DNA from: Pseudomonadota bacterium
GTDB lineage: Bacteria > Pseudomonadota > Gammaproteobacteria > Burkholderiales > Gallionellaceae
DNA: 5,615 bases
Assembly: GCA_021783525.1 (NCBI GenBank)
Contig: JAJXTT010000137.1
Coordinates: 1 to 5,615, forward strand
Direction of reading: 5' to 3'
The notes beneath the pieces were generated by a model. The model ran no database searches. It worked only from the letters and a program-made list of their open reading frames with translations, and had not been told where the DNA came from. Positions 1 through 4,678 of the stretch are shown piece after piece. The stretch's first letter is position 1. Each line of letters begins with the position of its first letter. The position numbers and the translations under genes are program-made.

Positions 1-166
1 CGGTTTGGCCCTGGTGTTGCACTTGCTCGAAAAAGGCCGCCTTGGGGCGCGTCCAGATCAGGCCTTCTTCGGACCTGTAGACCATCATGATGACGTCGGG
101 GTCGGCCTCGAGCTTCGCCTCGCAGACGATCTCGTAGACGCCACCCTTGTAGTGCCGATATTTCAT
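1..166 (-). CDS. DUF1653 domain protein, partial (3' end beyond window)
   Basis: Fifty-five residues are visible from the ATG at 166, running leftward off the window. The N-terminus MKYRHYKGGVYEIV and the later block IWTRPKAAFFEQV match the conserved pattern of DUF1653, a small single-domain family of unknown function (Tyr-Arg-His-Tyr-Lys-Gly-Gly near the start, Trp-x-Arg-Pro then a Phe-rich block near the end). Family members are usually only about 60 to 80 residues long, so most of the protein is probably present. The start is supported by a GGGGAG ribosome-binding site (175-180, read on the minus strand) eight bases before the ATG. It is transcribed away from everything else in the window, so its promoter must lie in the gene-free stretch to its right. 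Family assignment is from remembered consensus; no function can be given. Confidence 0.85.
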   Translation of the reverse strand, partial: MKYRHYKGGVYEIVCEAKLEADPDVIMMVYRSEEGLIWTRPKAAFFEQVQHQGQT

Positions 167-310
167 TGCCTGTTCTCCCCGCATTGTTGCTCTGTTCATC
201 CCGCTACAGCATGCACCCTTGCCCTATTGTGCCTGATTGAGACGGGAAATGATCGGGGAGGCATTCAAGCCTGTAGATCGCGTTAGCGGTTTCATCGCGG
301 CGCGTGTGTT

Positions 311-327
311 GTCGGGGCTTCAGCCCC
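311..327. repeat. Small REP-like hairpin GGGGC-TTCA-GCCCC
   Basis: Positions 314-327 form a five-base-pair GC stem (GGGGC/GCCCC) with a TTCA loop, preceded by GTC. Short GTCGGGGCTTCAGCCCC-type palindromes are, from general knowledge, frequent intergenic elements in proteobacteria. Only one copy is present here, so repetitive status is inferred. It lies 55 bases before the larger REP-like hairpin and is not followed by a T tract, so a terminator role is less likely. Confidence 0.45.
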
Positions 328-381
328 ATACAACCACGGCTTGCTCCTTGCGAGTGTGACCCGCCGTTCTTTCGAATTCAT

Positions 382-407
382 GTCGGGTTACGCTACGCTA
401 ACCCGAC
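382..407. repeat. REP-like palindrome (9-bp stem, 8-base loop)
   Basis: GTCGGGTTA (382-390) and TAACCCGAC (399-407) are perfect inverted repeats around the loop CGCTACGC. Elements of this GTCGGGTTA...TAACCCGAC form are, from general knowledge, widespread repetitive extragenic palindromes in betaproteobacteria. A T tract (415-421) follows eight bases after the stem, so it could also act as a rho-independent terminator reading rightward. A 13-base exact match to one arm (complement of 398-410) recurs at 3157-3169, which supports its being a dispersed repeat in this genome. Confidence 0.7.
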
Positions 408-423
408 CTGCGACTTTTTTTCG

Positions 424-623
424 CATGTGCTGCTGCTCGATGCGGCTGAGTTGCGCAAGGCGATGGCGGATAATCCTTACCCGGAAGCGGAGGCTGATCC
501 CAAATCCCTCCGTCTGCTCTTTCTGAATGAGGCGCCGCCGCACGCGCGGAAAAGTTGCTGGGCGTTGCAGCCAGCGGGCGCAACTGGAACACCGTGTGCA
601 AGCTGGCCCAAATGGCCGGCTGA
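424..623 (+). pseudogene. DUF1697 family gene remnant
   Basis: Two fragments of one DUF1697 protein lie here in different frames. The first (424-540, frame of position 424) reads LLLDAAELRKAMADNPYPEA and continues through DPKSLRLLFLNEAPP; this matches the family's central Asn-Pro-Phe/Tyr-Pro block followed by a Pro-Lys...Phe-Leu strand. The second (552-623, frame of 552) reads KLLGVAASGRNWNTVCKLAQ and ends MAG-stop; RNWNTV-x-KL is the family's C-terminal signature. In an intact protein of about 175 to 180 residues the two blocks are roughly 60 residues apart, whereas here they adjoin with a frame change. The N-terminal half is also missing, its place taken by REP-like DNA. The gene therefore has at least two lesions and cannot make the native protein. 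Family recognition is from memory, but two independent signatures in the correct order make it firm. Confidence 0.8.
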
Positions 624-827
624 CGATCTCTGGTTGGCCGAGAATTTCCCGTACCGTAGCCGCCGTTCGCGCACCCGTCAGCCACCCCAATGACTTCTAC
701 GGAGTGAACAGAAAGAGTCAGCTTCAAATAGCCCATTGGGGCCATTCATCCTTTGCCTGTCATCCATATACTAGCCAGGCACGTTAAGTGAAGTGCGTGC
801 TGCCAATTTTGCTAAGTGATGGCCGTT
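624..827. other. Gene-free stretch between the DUF1697 remnant and the first small gene
   Basis: Nothing codes here convincingly: open frames lack ribosome-binding sites and recognisable content. A short inverted pair GCACG...CGTGC lies around 780-801. The next recognisable element is the leader that begins near 829 and is shared with the second small gene. Confidence 0.4.
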
Positions 828-828
828 T

Positions 829-930
829 CGGTTGCCGACGGGATACGAGCTTGTACTTATATCTTTCGCTGGCGTGTTCCGGTAGCTTATATGCAGGGGT
901 CGAGCTGATGCCCCGGCAAGGAGAAATAAA
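829..930 (+). promoter_or_regulatory. Conserved 5' leader, copy 1 (upstream of 931-1155)
   Basis: Positions 829-899 align without gaps to 2640-2710 upstream of the second small gene, at roughly two-thirds identity by eye. Shared blocks are GG(G/A)ATAC (840-846), TAC-x-TATAT-x-TTTC (855-867) and TAGCTT-x-TATGCAGGG (883-898). A stem-loop follows: TGCAGGGG (892-899) pairs with CCCCGGCA (911-918) with one A-G mismatch and an 11-base loop. Its 3' edge abuts the Shine-Dalgarno site AAGGAG (918-923), seven bases before the ATG. The AT-rich TATCTT (860-865) could be a -10 element, but no -35 consensus lies at the right spacing, so the promoter type is unknown. Confidence 0.6.
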
Positions 931-1155
931 ATGAGTACCCTCGTGATGGAAATGGACGGAAGCGATATCGAGCATGCAGTCCCCGCGATCGAAGAGTACG
1001 GCGACGAGGTGATGTGTGCGGGATGGAATCCGCAACTCACGCTGGTGGGCGACGCTCCCGTTGTGCAGATGAACAGACACGTCAACCTGACGGCCGATCT
1101 GGCGAGTGTCGATGTGGATGTCTTTCTGAAAAAGATGTACGAGCTCGAGTGCTGA
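931..1155 (+). CDS. Small EEYGDEV/WNPQ protein, copy 1 (74 aa), unknown function
   Basis: I do not recognise this family. The 74-residue product is acidic, lacks a signal peptide or membrane segment, and is probably cytoplasmic. Its centre, EEYGDEVMCAGWNPQLTLVG (residues 21-40), recurs almost unchanged in the 87-residue product of 2743-3006; over the first 46 residues 26 are identical by eye, without gaps. The C-terminal third (ending FLKKMYELEC) differs strongly from the paralogue, sharing little beyond a Phe-Leu-Lys/Arg step. Cys29 is conserved in both; Cys74 is the last residue. The start is fixed by AAGGAG at 918-923, seven bases upstream, and by alignment with the paralogue's start. It stands alone behind its own conserved leader, with 354 bases before the next gene, so it is probably a single-gene transcript. 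That it is a real gene is well supported by the conserved pair; its role is unknown. Confidence 0.8.
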   Translation: MSTLVMEMDGSDIEHAVPAIEEYGDEVMCAGWNPQLTLVGDAPVVQMNRHVNLTADLASVDVDVFLKKMYELEC

Positions 1156-1509
1156 TAGCGAGAAGCTCAGAAACGGGCCAAGGGATTTGGCTCCGCAATG
1201 GTATTTGTATGTCTTGATCGCGCACGCGATCATTCCCGGTCCCTTGAAGCACAGACGCCAGATTCCCGCCTGCAAACATCCAGTTGTCCCCGGACGATTT
1301 GTCCTCGTCACCCTCGCGAGCCGCCCTGCAACCAATTCCCGTCCATGATGTTCCATCGATCCAGCCTCGTTCCACCTGAATCCGCCCGTCTTTGCCGGGA
1401 TGCCTGATTTTTCAGCTTGCGTTAGCCGGTTACCACCCGCCTTTTGCCGATTGCTGCAAGAATGGATCCTCGGCATGAAGGTACATGCCCCCACAACAAG
1501 GAGAGAAAC
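1156..1509. other. Gene-free stretch with two hairpins
   Basis: No convincing coding region lies in these 354 bases. GGGCCAA (1175-1181) can pair with TTGGCTC (1187-1193, one G-T pair) 20 bases after the small gene's stop; it lacks a T tract, so it is a weak terminator candidate at best. A near-perfect palindrome lies at 1215-1232 (separate entry). A T run at 1408-1412 follows a weak CCCG/CGGG pairing. The promoter of the DJ-1/PfpI gene should lie towards the right end but no good -35/-10 pair was identified. Confidence 0.45.
1215..1232. repeat. Near-perfect palindrome TGATCGCG-CA-CGCGATCA
   Basis: Two eight-base arms are perfectly complementary about a two-base centre. It could be an operator for a dimeric regulator, or a hairpin near the end of the small gene's transcript. 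No second copy was seen in the window, so a specific function cannot be assigned. Confidence 0.4.
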
Positions 1510-2091
1510 ATGGCTGCCAAAAAAATATTGATGCTGGTCGGTGATTTCGTCGAGGATTATGAGGTGATGGTTCCGTTCCAGGCGCTGCTCGCAGTCGGCC
1601 ACACCGTGCATGCGGTGTGCCCGGACAAGAAGGCGGGCGATAGCGTCGCCACAGCGATCCATGATTTTGAAGGTCAACAGACTTATTCGGAAAAGCGCGG
1701 GCACAACTTCGGGCTCAACGCGACGTTCGCCGACATCAAGGCGGAGTCCTACGATGCGCTGGTGATACCCGGCGGCCGCGCGCCGGAGTATCTGCGCCTG
1801 AATCCGCGGGTGCTGGATATCGTGCGCCACTTCTTCAGCGCCAACAAACCGGTCGCGGCGATCTGTCACGGCGCGCAGATCCTGGCGGCTGCCGGCGTGC
1901 TCAAGGGCAAGCGTTGCTCGGCCTATCCGGCCTGCAGCCCCGAAGTCGTGCTGGCCGAGGGGAAGTTCGCCGAGATCGCGATCGACGCCGCGGTGACCGA
2001 CGGCAACCTGGTCACCGCCCCAGCCTGGCCTGCGCATCCGGCCTGGATCGGCCAGTTCCTCAAGGTATTGGGAACACGCATCGAGCTCTGA
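1510..2091 (+). CDS. DJ-1/PfpI family protein
   Basis: The 193-residue product is a single DJ-1/PfpI domain of the glutamine-amidotransferase-like fold. The nucleophile elbow is AAICHGAQ with Cys119-His120, preceded by the VIPGGRAPEYL loop (residues 85-95). The acidic residue expected to contact the Cys is Glu15 in GDFVEDYE. Blocks such as CPDKKAGD, AIHDFEG and TYSEKRGH resemble the DJ-1D-like branch, known from plant two-domain glyoxalase III enzymes and bacterial single-domain relatives. Family members are reported as glutathione-independent glyoxalases, deglycases, proteases or chaperones, so a role in carbonyl or oxidative stress protection in the cytosol is plausible but unproven. The start at 1510 is chosen because AAGGAGAG (1498-1505) lies just upstream and the protein then begins directly with the first beta strand (KKILMLVGDF); the open frame extends further upstream without support. 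The next gene begins 86 bases downstream, beyond a hairpin. Confidence 0.92.
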   Translation: MAAKKILMLVGDFVEDYEVMVPFQALLAVGHTVHAVCPDKKAGDSVATAIHDFEGQQTYSEKRGHNFGLNATFADIKAESYDALVIPGGRAPEYLRLNPRVLDIVRHFFSANKPVAAICHGAQILAAAGVLKGKRCSAYPACSPEVVLAEGKFAEIAIDAAVTDGNLVTAPAWPAHPAWIGQFLKVLGTRIEL

Positions 2092-2130
2092 TGCTTTCAT
2101 TCGCTGCTGAAACGGTGCTAAATTGCCCCA

Positions 2131-2152
2131 TGGGAATGCAGCGGCATTCCCA
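2131..2152 (+). terminator. Strong hairpin between the DJ-1 and RHH genes
   Basis: TGGGAATGC (2131-2139) and GCATTCCCA (2144-2152) form a perfect nine-base-pair stem with an AGCG loop. It begins 39 bases after the DJ-1/PfpI stop and ends 25 bases before the next start. No T tract follows, so it is not a textbook rho-independent terminator. It may instead reduce read-through, protect the upstream transcript's 3' end, or influence translation of the downstream gene. Confidence 0.5.
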
Positions 2153-2177
2153 CTGTTCCTGACAGGGAGATTAGGCA

Positions 2178-2558
2178 ATGTGCAAAATCTTTATCAGCGC
2201 AGACCCGGAGTTGTATCGTTGTCGTTCAAGATCATTGCGGCTCTCCGGCGTCGCCACGAGCATCCGTCTGGAGAACCAGTTCTGGCAGGTCCTGGAAGAG
2301 ATCGGCAGGCGCGATGGCCTGAGCATCGCGCAACTCGTCACCCGCCTGTACGAAGAACTGGCCGATTCCGGCGGCGACTGCACCAATTTCAGTTCATTCC
2401 TGCGCGTCAGCTGCCTGCGCTATCTCGCGCTGCAATTGTCCGGCCGTATTCCCGCCGACGTCGAGGTTCCCATACGATCGCTCGACGCAGACTGGGTGCT
2501 TGCCGGAGAAAAGCGATCGCAGCCTGTCGGTGAAAAGATCGCATACTGCGCCCCCTAG
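2178..2558 (+). CDS. Ribbon-helix-helix domain protein (RHH_4-like)
   Basis: The 126-residue product matches the RHH_4-type ribbon-helix-helix family, whose members are dimeric DNA-binding proteins or suspected regulators. The expected pattern is visible: RSRSLRLSGVATSIRLE (residues 16-32) supplies the basic segment and the beta strand (TSIRLE) that would contact DNA. Helix 1 follows (NQFWQVLEEIGRRDG) and then helix 2 (SIAQLVTRLYEELADSG). A further conserved-looking helix, NFSSFLRVSCLRYLALQ (70-86), follows, then a less ordered tail. The N-terminus CKIFISADPELY is typical of the longer betaproteobacterial version as I remember it. Upstream, AGGGAGA (2164-2170) is the likely ribosome-binding site, eight bases before the ATG. 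Targets are unknown; the conserved small-gene leaders on both sides are obvious candidates to test, but nothing in the sequence proves a link. Confidence 0.85.
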   Translation: MCKIFISADPELYRCRSRSLRLSGVATSIRLENQFWQVLEEIGRRDGLSIAQLVTRLYEELADSGGDCTNFSSFLRVSCLRYLALQLSGRIPADVEVPIRSLDADWVLAGEKRSQPVGEKIAYCAP

Positions 2559-2639
2559 CGAATAACGGATCTATGGCCGCCGCGCTACACCCGTCGTACA
2601 GACGGCTCTGCTCGGACGACACCAATATCTCTACCGTAA

Positions 2640-2742
2640 CGGCTATCGCCGGAATACCGGTTTATACGTATATATTTCATGCGCACAATCGGCTAGCTTG
2701 TATGCAGGGCGGGAGTTGCTGCGCCCTGCAAGGAGGTGTGCC
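2640..2742 (+). promoter_or_regulatory. Conserved 5' leader, copy 2 (upstream of 2743-3006)
   Basis: This is the counterpart of 829-930, aligned without gaps from CGG at 2640 through TATGCAGGG at 2709. The GGAATAC block (2651-2657) lies 86 bases before the ATG, against 85 in copy 1. The stem is perfect here: TGCAGGGC (2703-2710) with GCCCTGCA (2723-2730), eight base pairs and a 12-base loop, abutting AAGGAG (2730-2735) seven bases before the start. Stem position and pairing are kept although several bases differ from copy 1, which suggests the structure itself is selected. A 10-base palindrome TATACGTATA (2663-2672) within the AT-rich block is not conserved in copy 1. Confidence 0.6.
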
Positions 2743-3006
2743 ATGGCTACCATCGCAATGAACAAGGACGGATGCGATACCGAGCATGATGCGCTCATGC
2801 TTGAAGAGTACGGCGATGAAGTGTTGTGTGCGGAGTGGAACCCGCAAGTCGCACTGGTGGGTACGAGCTCCGTCGAGCAGATCGGCGAACGCGCGAACGA
2901 TGTGGAACGCACCACGATTCCGGGCGTTATCCTCGATTCCGCGCCGGAGGAAGCGATCGAGAACGTCAGGTTCCTGCGATCTGCAACCATCCCGCAATGC
3001 CCATGA
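2743..3006 (+). CDS. Small EEYGDEV/WNPQ protein, copy 2 (87 aa), unknown function
   Basis: This is a paralogue of the 931-1155 product, function unknown. Residues 1-46 align without gaps (26 identities by eye), centred on EEYGDEVLCAEWNPQVALVG (21-40). Cys29, Trp32, Asn33, Pro34 and Gln35 are kept. From residue 47 the sequence diverges and is 13 residues longer, ending FLRSATIPQCP. I checked the other frames of the tail for the FLKKMY ending of copy 1 and did not find it, so this looks like divergence and not a simple frameshift. No signal peptide or membrane segment is evident. The ATG at 2743 is chosen over the upstream TTG-type start at 2698 because AAGGAG (2730-2735) is correctly spaced and because it matches the start of copy 1. 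The gene has its own leader and probably its own promoter. Confidence 0.8.
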   Translation: MATIAMNKDGCDTEHDALMLEEYGDEVLCAEWNPQVALVGTSSVEQIGERANDVERTTIPGVILDSAPEEAIENVRFLRSATIPQCP

Positions 3007-3152
3007 ACAGGCGCTCCACAGTCTGACGCCTGCCCCGCCCTGCCGGGACATCCGGCGAGCCAGAACGACTGACAGGTCGAGCCTGACATATTCCCTTCAT
3101 TTCTGTGCCGTAACCTGTTTCCGCGCTGCAAGAATGCCGGGACCGTCCATTG

Positions 3153-3181
3153 CGGACAGGTCGGGTTAGACGTACCATAAT
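3153..3181 (+). promoter_or_regulatory. Putative sigma-70 promoter for the C_GCAxxG operon
   Basis: CGGACA (3153-3158, four of six matches to TTGACA) and CATAAT (3176-3181, five of six matches to TATAAT) are separated by exactly 17 bases. Transcription would start near 3188, giving a leader of about 26 bases before the ATG at 3214. The palindrome at 3178-3201 overlaps the -10 and the start point, which would suit repression. Part of the spacer (3157-3169) is a match to one REP arm. Confidence 0.5.
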
Positions 3182-3201
3182 ATTAGTAATTTCTAATATT
3201 A
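3178..3201. promoter_or_regulatory. AT-rich palindromic operator candidate
   Basis: TAATATTAG (3178-3186) and CTAATATTA (3193-3201) are perfect nine-base inverted repeats around TAATTT. The site lies across the presumed -10 and transcription start and ends at the Shine-Dalgarno sequence AAAGGAG (3201-3207). It stands out as very AT-rich against its GC-rich surroundings. AT-rich inverted repeats of this size over a promoter are typical of dimeric repressors such as the ArsR/SmtB family; that specific family is my inference only. As RNA the stem would be weak, so a DNA-binding role is more likely than a hairpin role. Confidence 0.55.
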
Positions 3202-3213
3202 AAGGAGTCGATC

Positions 3214-3696
3214 ATGGATATGGAGCAAACAGGCACGCCCGGCGAACAGGCCTACGCGAAAGCCCTCAGATACGAGCTGGCCTACGGCTGCTGCCCGCAG
3301 TGCGTGCTGGCGACCGTGCAGGAAACCGTCGGTATCGTCGAAGACCAGACGGTGAAGGCCAGCCACGGTCTTTCGGGCGGCGGCGGCCTGCTCGGCGAAG
3401 GCGTATGCGGCGCGCTCACGGGCGGGCTGATGGCATTGAGCGCGAAGTATGGCCGCGACCGAGACAAGCTGGACAGCGGGCGTCACATCAATAACTTCAG
3501 GAAGGCGAAGGAACTCACCGAGCGTTTCCGCCAGGAGTTCGGCGGCGTCACCTGCCAGCAGTTGCAGCAGCAGTTCACGGGGCGCACGTACGACATGTGG
3601 AACGCCGAGGAATACAAGGCGTTCGACAAGGCCCGCGGCCAGCAGTGCGCCCATGCGACGGGAACGGTGACGAAATGGGTCGTCGAGATGTTGTGA
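3214..3696 (+). CDS. C_GCAxxG_C_C family (redox-active) protein
   Basis: The 160-residue product carries the spaced cysteine pattern of the C_GCAxxG_C_C family (putative redox-active proteins). Residues YGCCPQCVLATVQE hold Cys26, Cys27 and Cys30. The Gly-rich stretch SGGGGLLGEG leads to VCGALTGG (Cys65), which stands for the GCAxxG motif. Cys114 (GVTCQQL) and Cys145 (GQQCAHA) complete it. Such proteins are thought to bind metal or a cofactor, or to do thiol chemistry, but their biochemistry is largely uncharacterised. It has no signal peptide and should be cytoplasmic. The start at 3214 has AAAGGAG (3201-3207) six bases upstream; an in-frame ATG at 3220 would be less well spaced. Its stop overlaps the next gene's start (TGATG), so the two are almost certainly co-translated. 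The operator-like palindrome in its promoter implies tight regulation. Confidence 0.88.
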   Translation: MDMEQTGTPGEQAYAKALRYELAYGCCPQCVLATVQETVGIVEDQTVKASHGLSGGGGLLGEGVCGALTGGLMALSAKYGRDRDKLDSGRHINNFRKAKELTERFRQEFGGVTCQQLQQQFTGRTYDMWNAEEYKAFDKARGQQCAHATGTVTKWVVEML

Positions 3697-4652
3697 TGCC
3701 CCAGGCAAAAGATACATTGCAGGAAAGCATTGCGCAGCAACGCACGGAGCTGTTGCAGATCATGCAGGAGCCGCTGCAGCAACTTGCGGCGCGCTGTTAC
3801 CCGGTATGGTCCGATCGCGCAAAACTCGATCTGGTGCTGAGCGATGGTCTGAAGACACTCCCTTTCGGCAAATCGCTTTATGCGCTGGATACGCGCGCGA
3901 TCCAGATCAGCAGCAATGTCAGCGCCGACGGATTGGCGCCTGCGTCGTTCGGCCGGGATCGTTCGCGGCGCCCCTACATGAGCACAGTGCTGCCTGTCGA
4001 GGGCACCCTGCTTTCGGAAGCCTACATCAGCCTGCTCGGACGCCGTCCTTCGCTGACTGCCGTGCAGATCGTGCGCGATCGGTCGGGCACGGTGCTGGGA
4101 TTCATCGGCACCGATTTCGACCTGCGCGATCTCCCGCTGACGCGCAGGCTGTACGACGAGCCGGTATTCTGGCGGCAGCTCAAGGGAGACCCTTCCATTC
4201 GCGACACGGTCTTTCACCAGAACCGGGCGGAAAGCGCGATGGACCAGCATATCGATACCGTGCTGGGGGTGATCGAGGAGTTGATGGTCTACCACGGCAT
4301 TTACCATGTGATCCTGCACTTCTCCAGCAGCCGTGCCGTCATCTGGGTGATGGAAGACCCTTATCGTTACCGCCTGCTCGACATCGACGCTTTGAACGAT
4401 CCGGATATCTGCCTCGCTTACCCCAGAACGCCCTATCCGGATGATGCGCTGGTGCCGCGCGACCGCATACGCGCCGTCCTGGATCTGTTTCGCAAGTTGC
4501 GATACATGGATGAGATGTTCTACCTGCGTTCAGGCACCCTGAATCTGTTCAACGGCATCGTCGGTCTCACTTTTTCGTGCGACGGCTCGCATTACATTCC
4601 CCACGATGAGTTCTTGAGTGCGGGATACGATTTCTGGATCGGCAACCAATAG
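3696..4652 (+). CDS. Soluble PDC/Cache-like sensor-domain protein
   Basis: The 318-residue product opens with a helical segment (residues 1-35). A region resembling a PDC/Cache (PAS-like) ligand-binding domain follows at about 45-150, with YALDTRAIQISSNV, FGRDRSRRPYM and SEAYISLLGRRPSLTAVQIV. It closes with the strand VLGFIGTDFDLRDL, the typical end of such domains. The C-terminal half (about 183-318, with YRYRLLDIDALND and SCDGSHYIPHDEF) matches nothing I recognise. No membrane helix or signal peptide is seen, which is unusual because most Cache domains are extracytoplasmic parts of receptors; here it seems to act in the cytosol. No kinase, GGDEF or methyl-accepting output domain is present. 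The ATG at 3696 is chosen because it overlaps the preceding TGA; an in-frame ATG at 3675 would add seven residues. Pairing with a cysteine-motif protein suggests the two work together, but how is unknown. Confidence 0.75.
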   Translation: MPQAKDTLQESIAQQRTELLQIMQEPLQQLAARCYPVWSDRAKLDLVLSDGLKTLPFGKSLYALDTRAIQISSNVSADGLAPASFGRDRSRRPYMSTVLPVEGTLLSEAYISLLGRRPSLTAVQIVRDRSGTVLGFIGTDFDLRDLPLTRRLYDEPVFWRQLKGDPSIRDTVFHQNRAESAMDQHIDTVLGVIEELMVYHGIYHVILHFSSSRAVIWVMEDPYRYRLLDIDALNDPDICLAYPRTPYPDDALVPRDRIRAVLDLFRKLRYMDEMFYLRSGTLNLFNGIVGLTFSCDGSHYIPHDEFLSAGYDFWIGNQ

Positions 4653-4678
4653 CCGACGGAGATTGCACGCTGGCCGGA

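Larger units (their letters stand above)
167..423. other. Gene-free stretch upstream of the DUF1653 gene
   Basis: No coding region here shows a ribosome-binding site or a recognisable protein. The left part must carry the promoter of the minus-strand DUF1653 gene, but no clear -35/-10 pair was found. The right part holds two REP-like hairpins (314-327 and 382-407), listed separately. They sit where the missing N-terminal half of the DUF1697 gene would have been. Confidence 0.5.

Noticed and set aside
304..693. A single 129-residue protein on the plus strand
   Set aside because: Only its middle part resembles DUF1697, and the matching C-terminus is in another frame. The first third is translated REP-like DNA, so this is a remnant and not an intact gene.
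871..888. A sigma-54 promoter (GG...GC) in the copy 1 leader
   Set aside because: GG and GC are 12 bases apart, not the required 10, and the GG is not conserved in the copy 2 leader.
1370..1412. A rho-independent terminator ending in the T run at 1408-1412
   Set aside because: The only stem is four base pairs (CCCG/CGGG) and lies too far from the T run.
784..2178. A 464-codon open frame on the minus strand
   Set aside because: It runs antisense through the first small gene and the DJ-1/PfpI gene, both well supported on the plus strand. Its translation is rich in Arg, His and Cys with no recognisable domain, as expected for the complement of GC-rich coding DNA.
2643..3131. A 162-codon minus-strand open frame over the second small gene
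   Set aside because: The plus strand has a conserved paralogue, a good Shine-Dalgarno site and a conserved leader. The minus frame resembles the mirror frame of copy 1 only because the sense sequences are related.
3483..4319. A 278-codon minus-strand open frame
   Set aside because: It is antisense to the C_GCAxxG and Cache-like genes, which have a ribosome-binding site, family motifs and a stop/start overlap.
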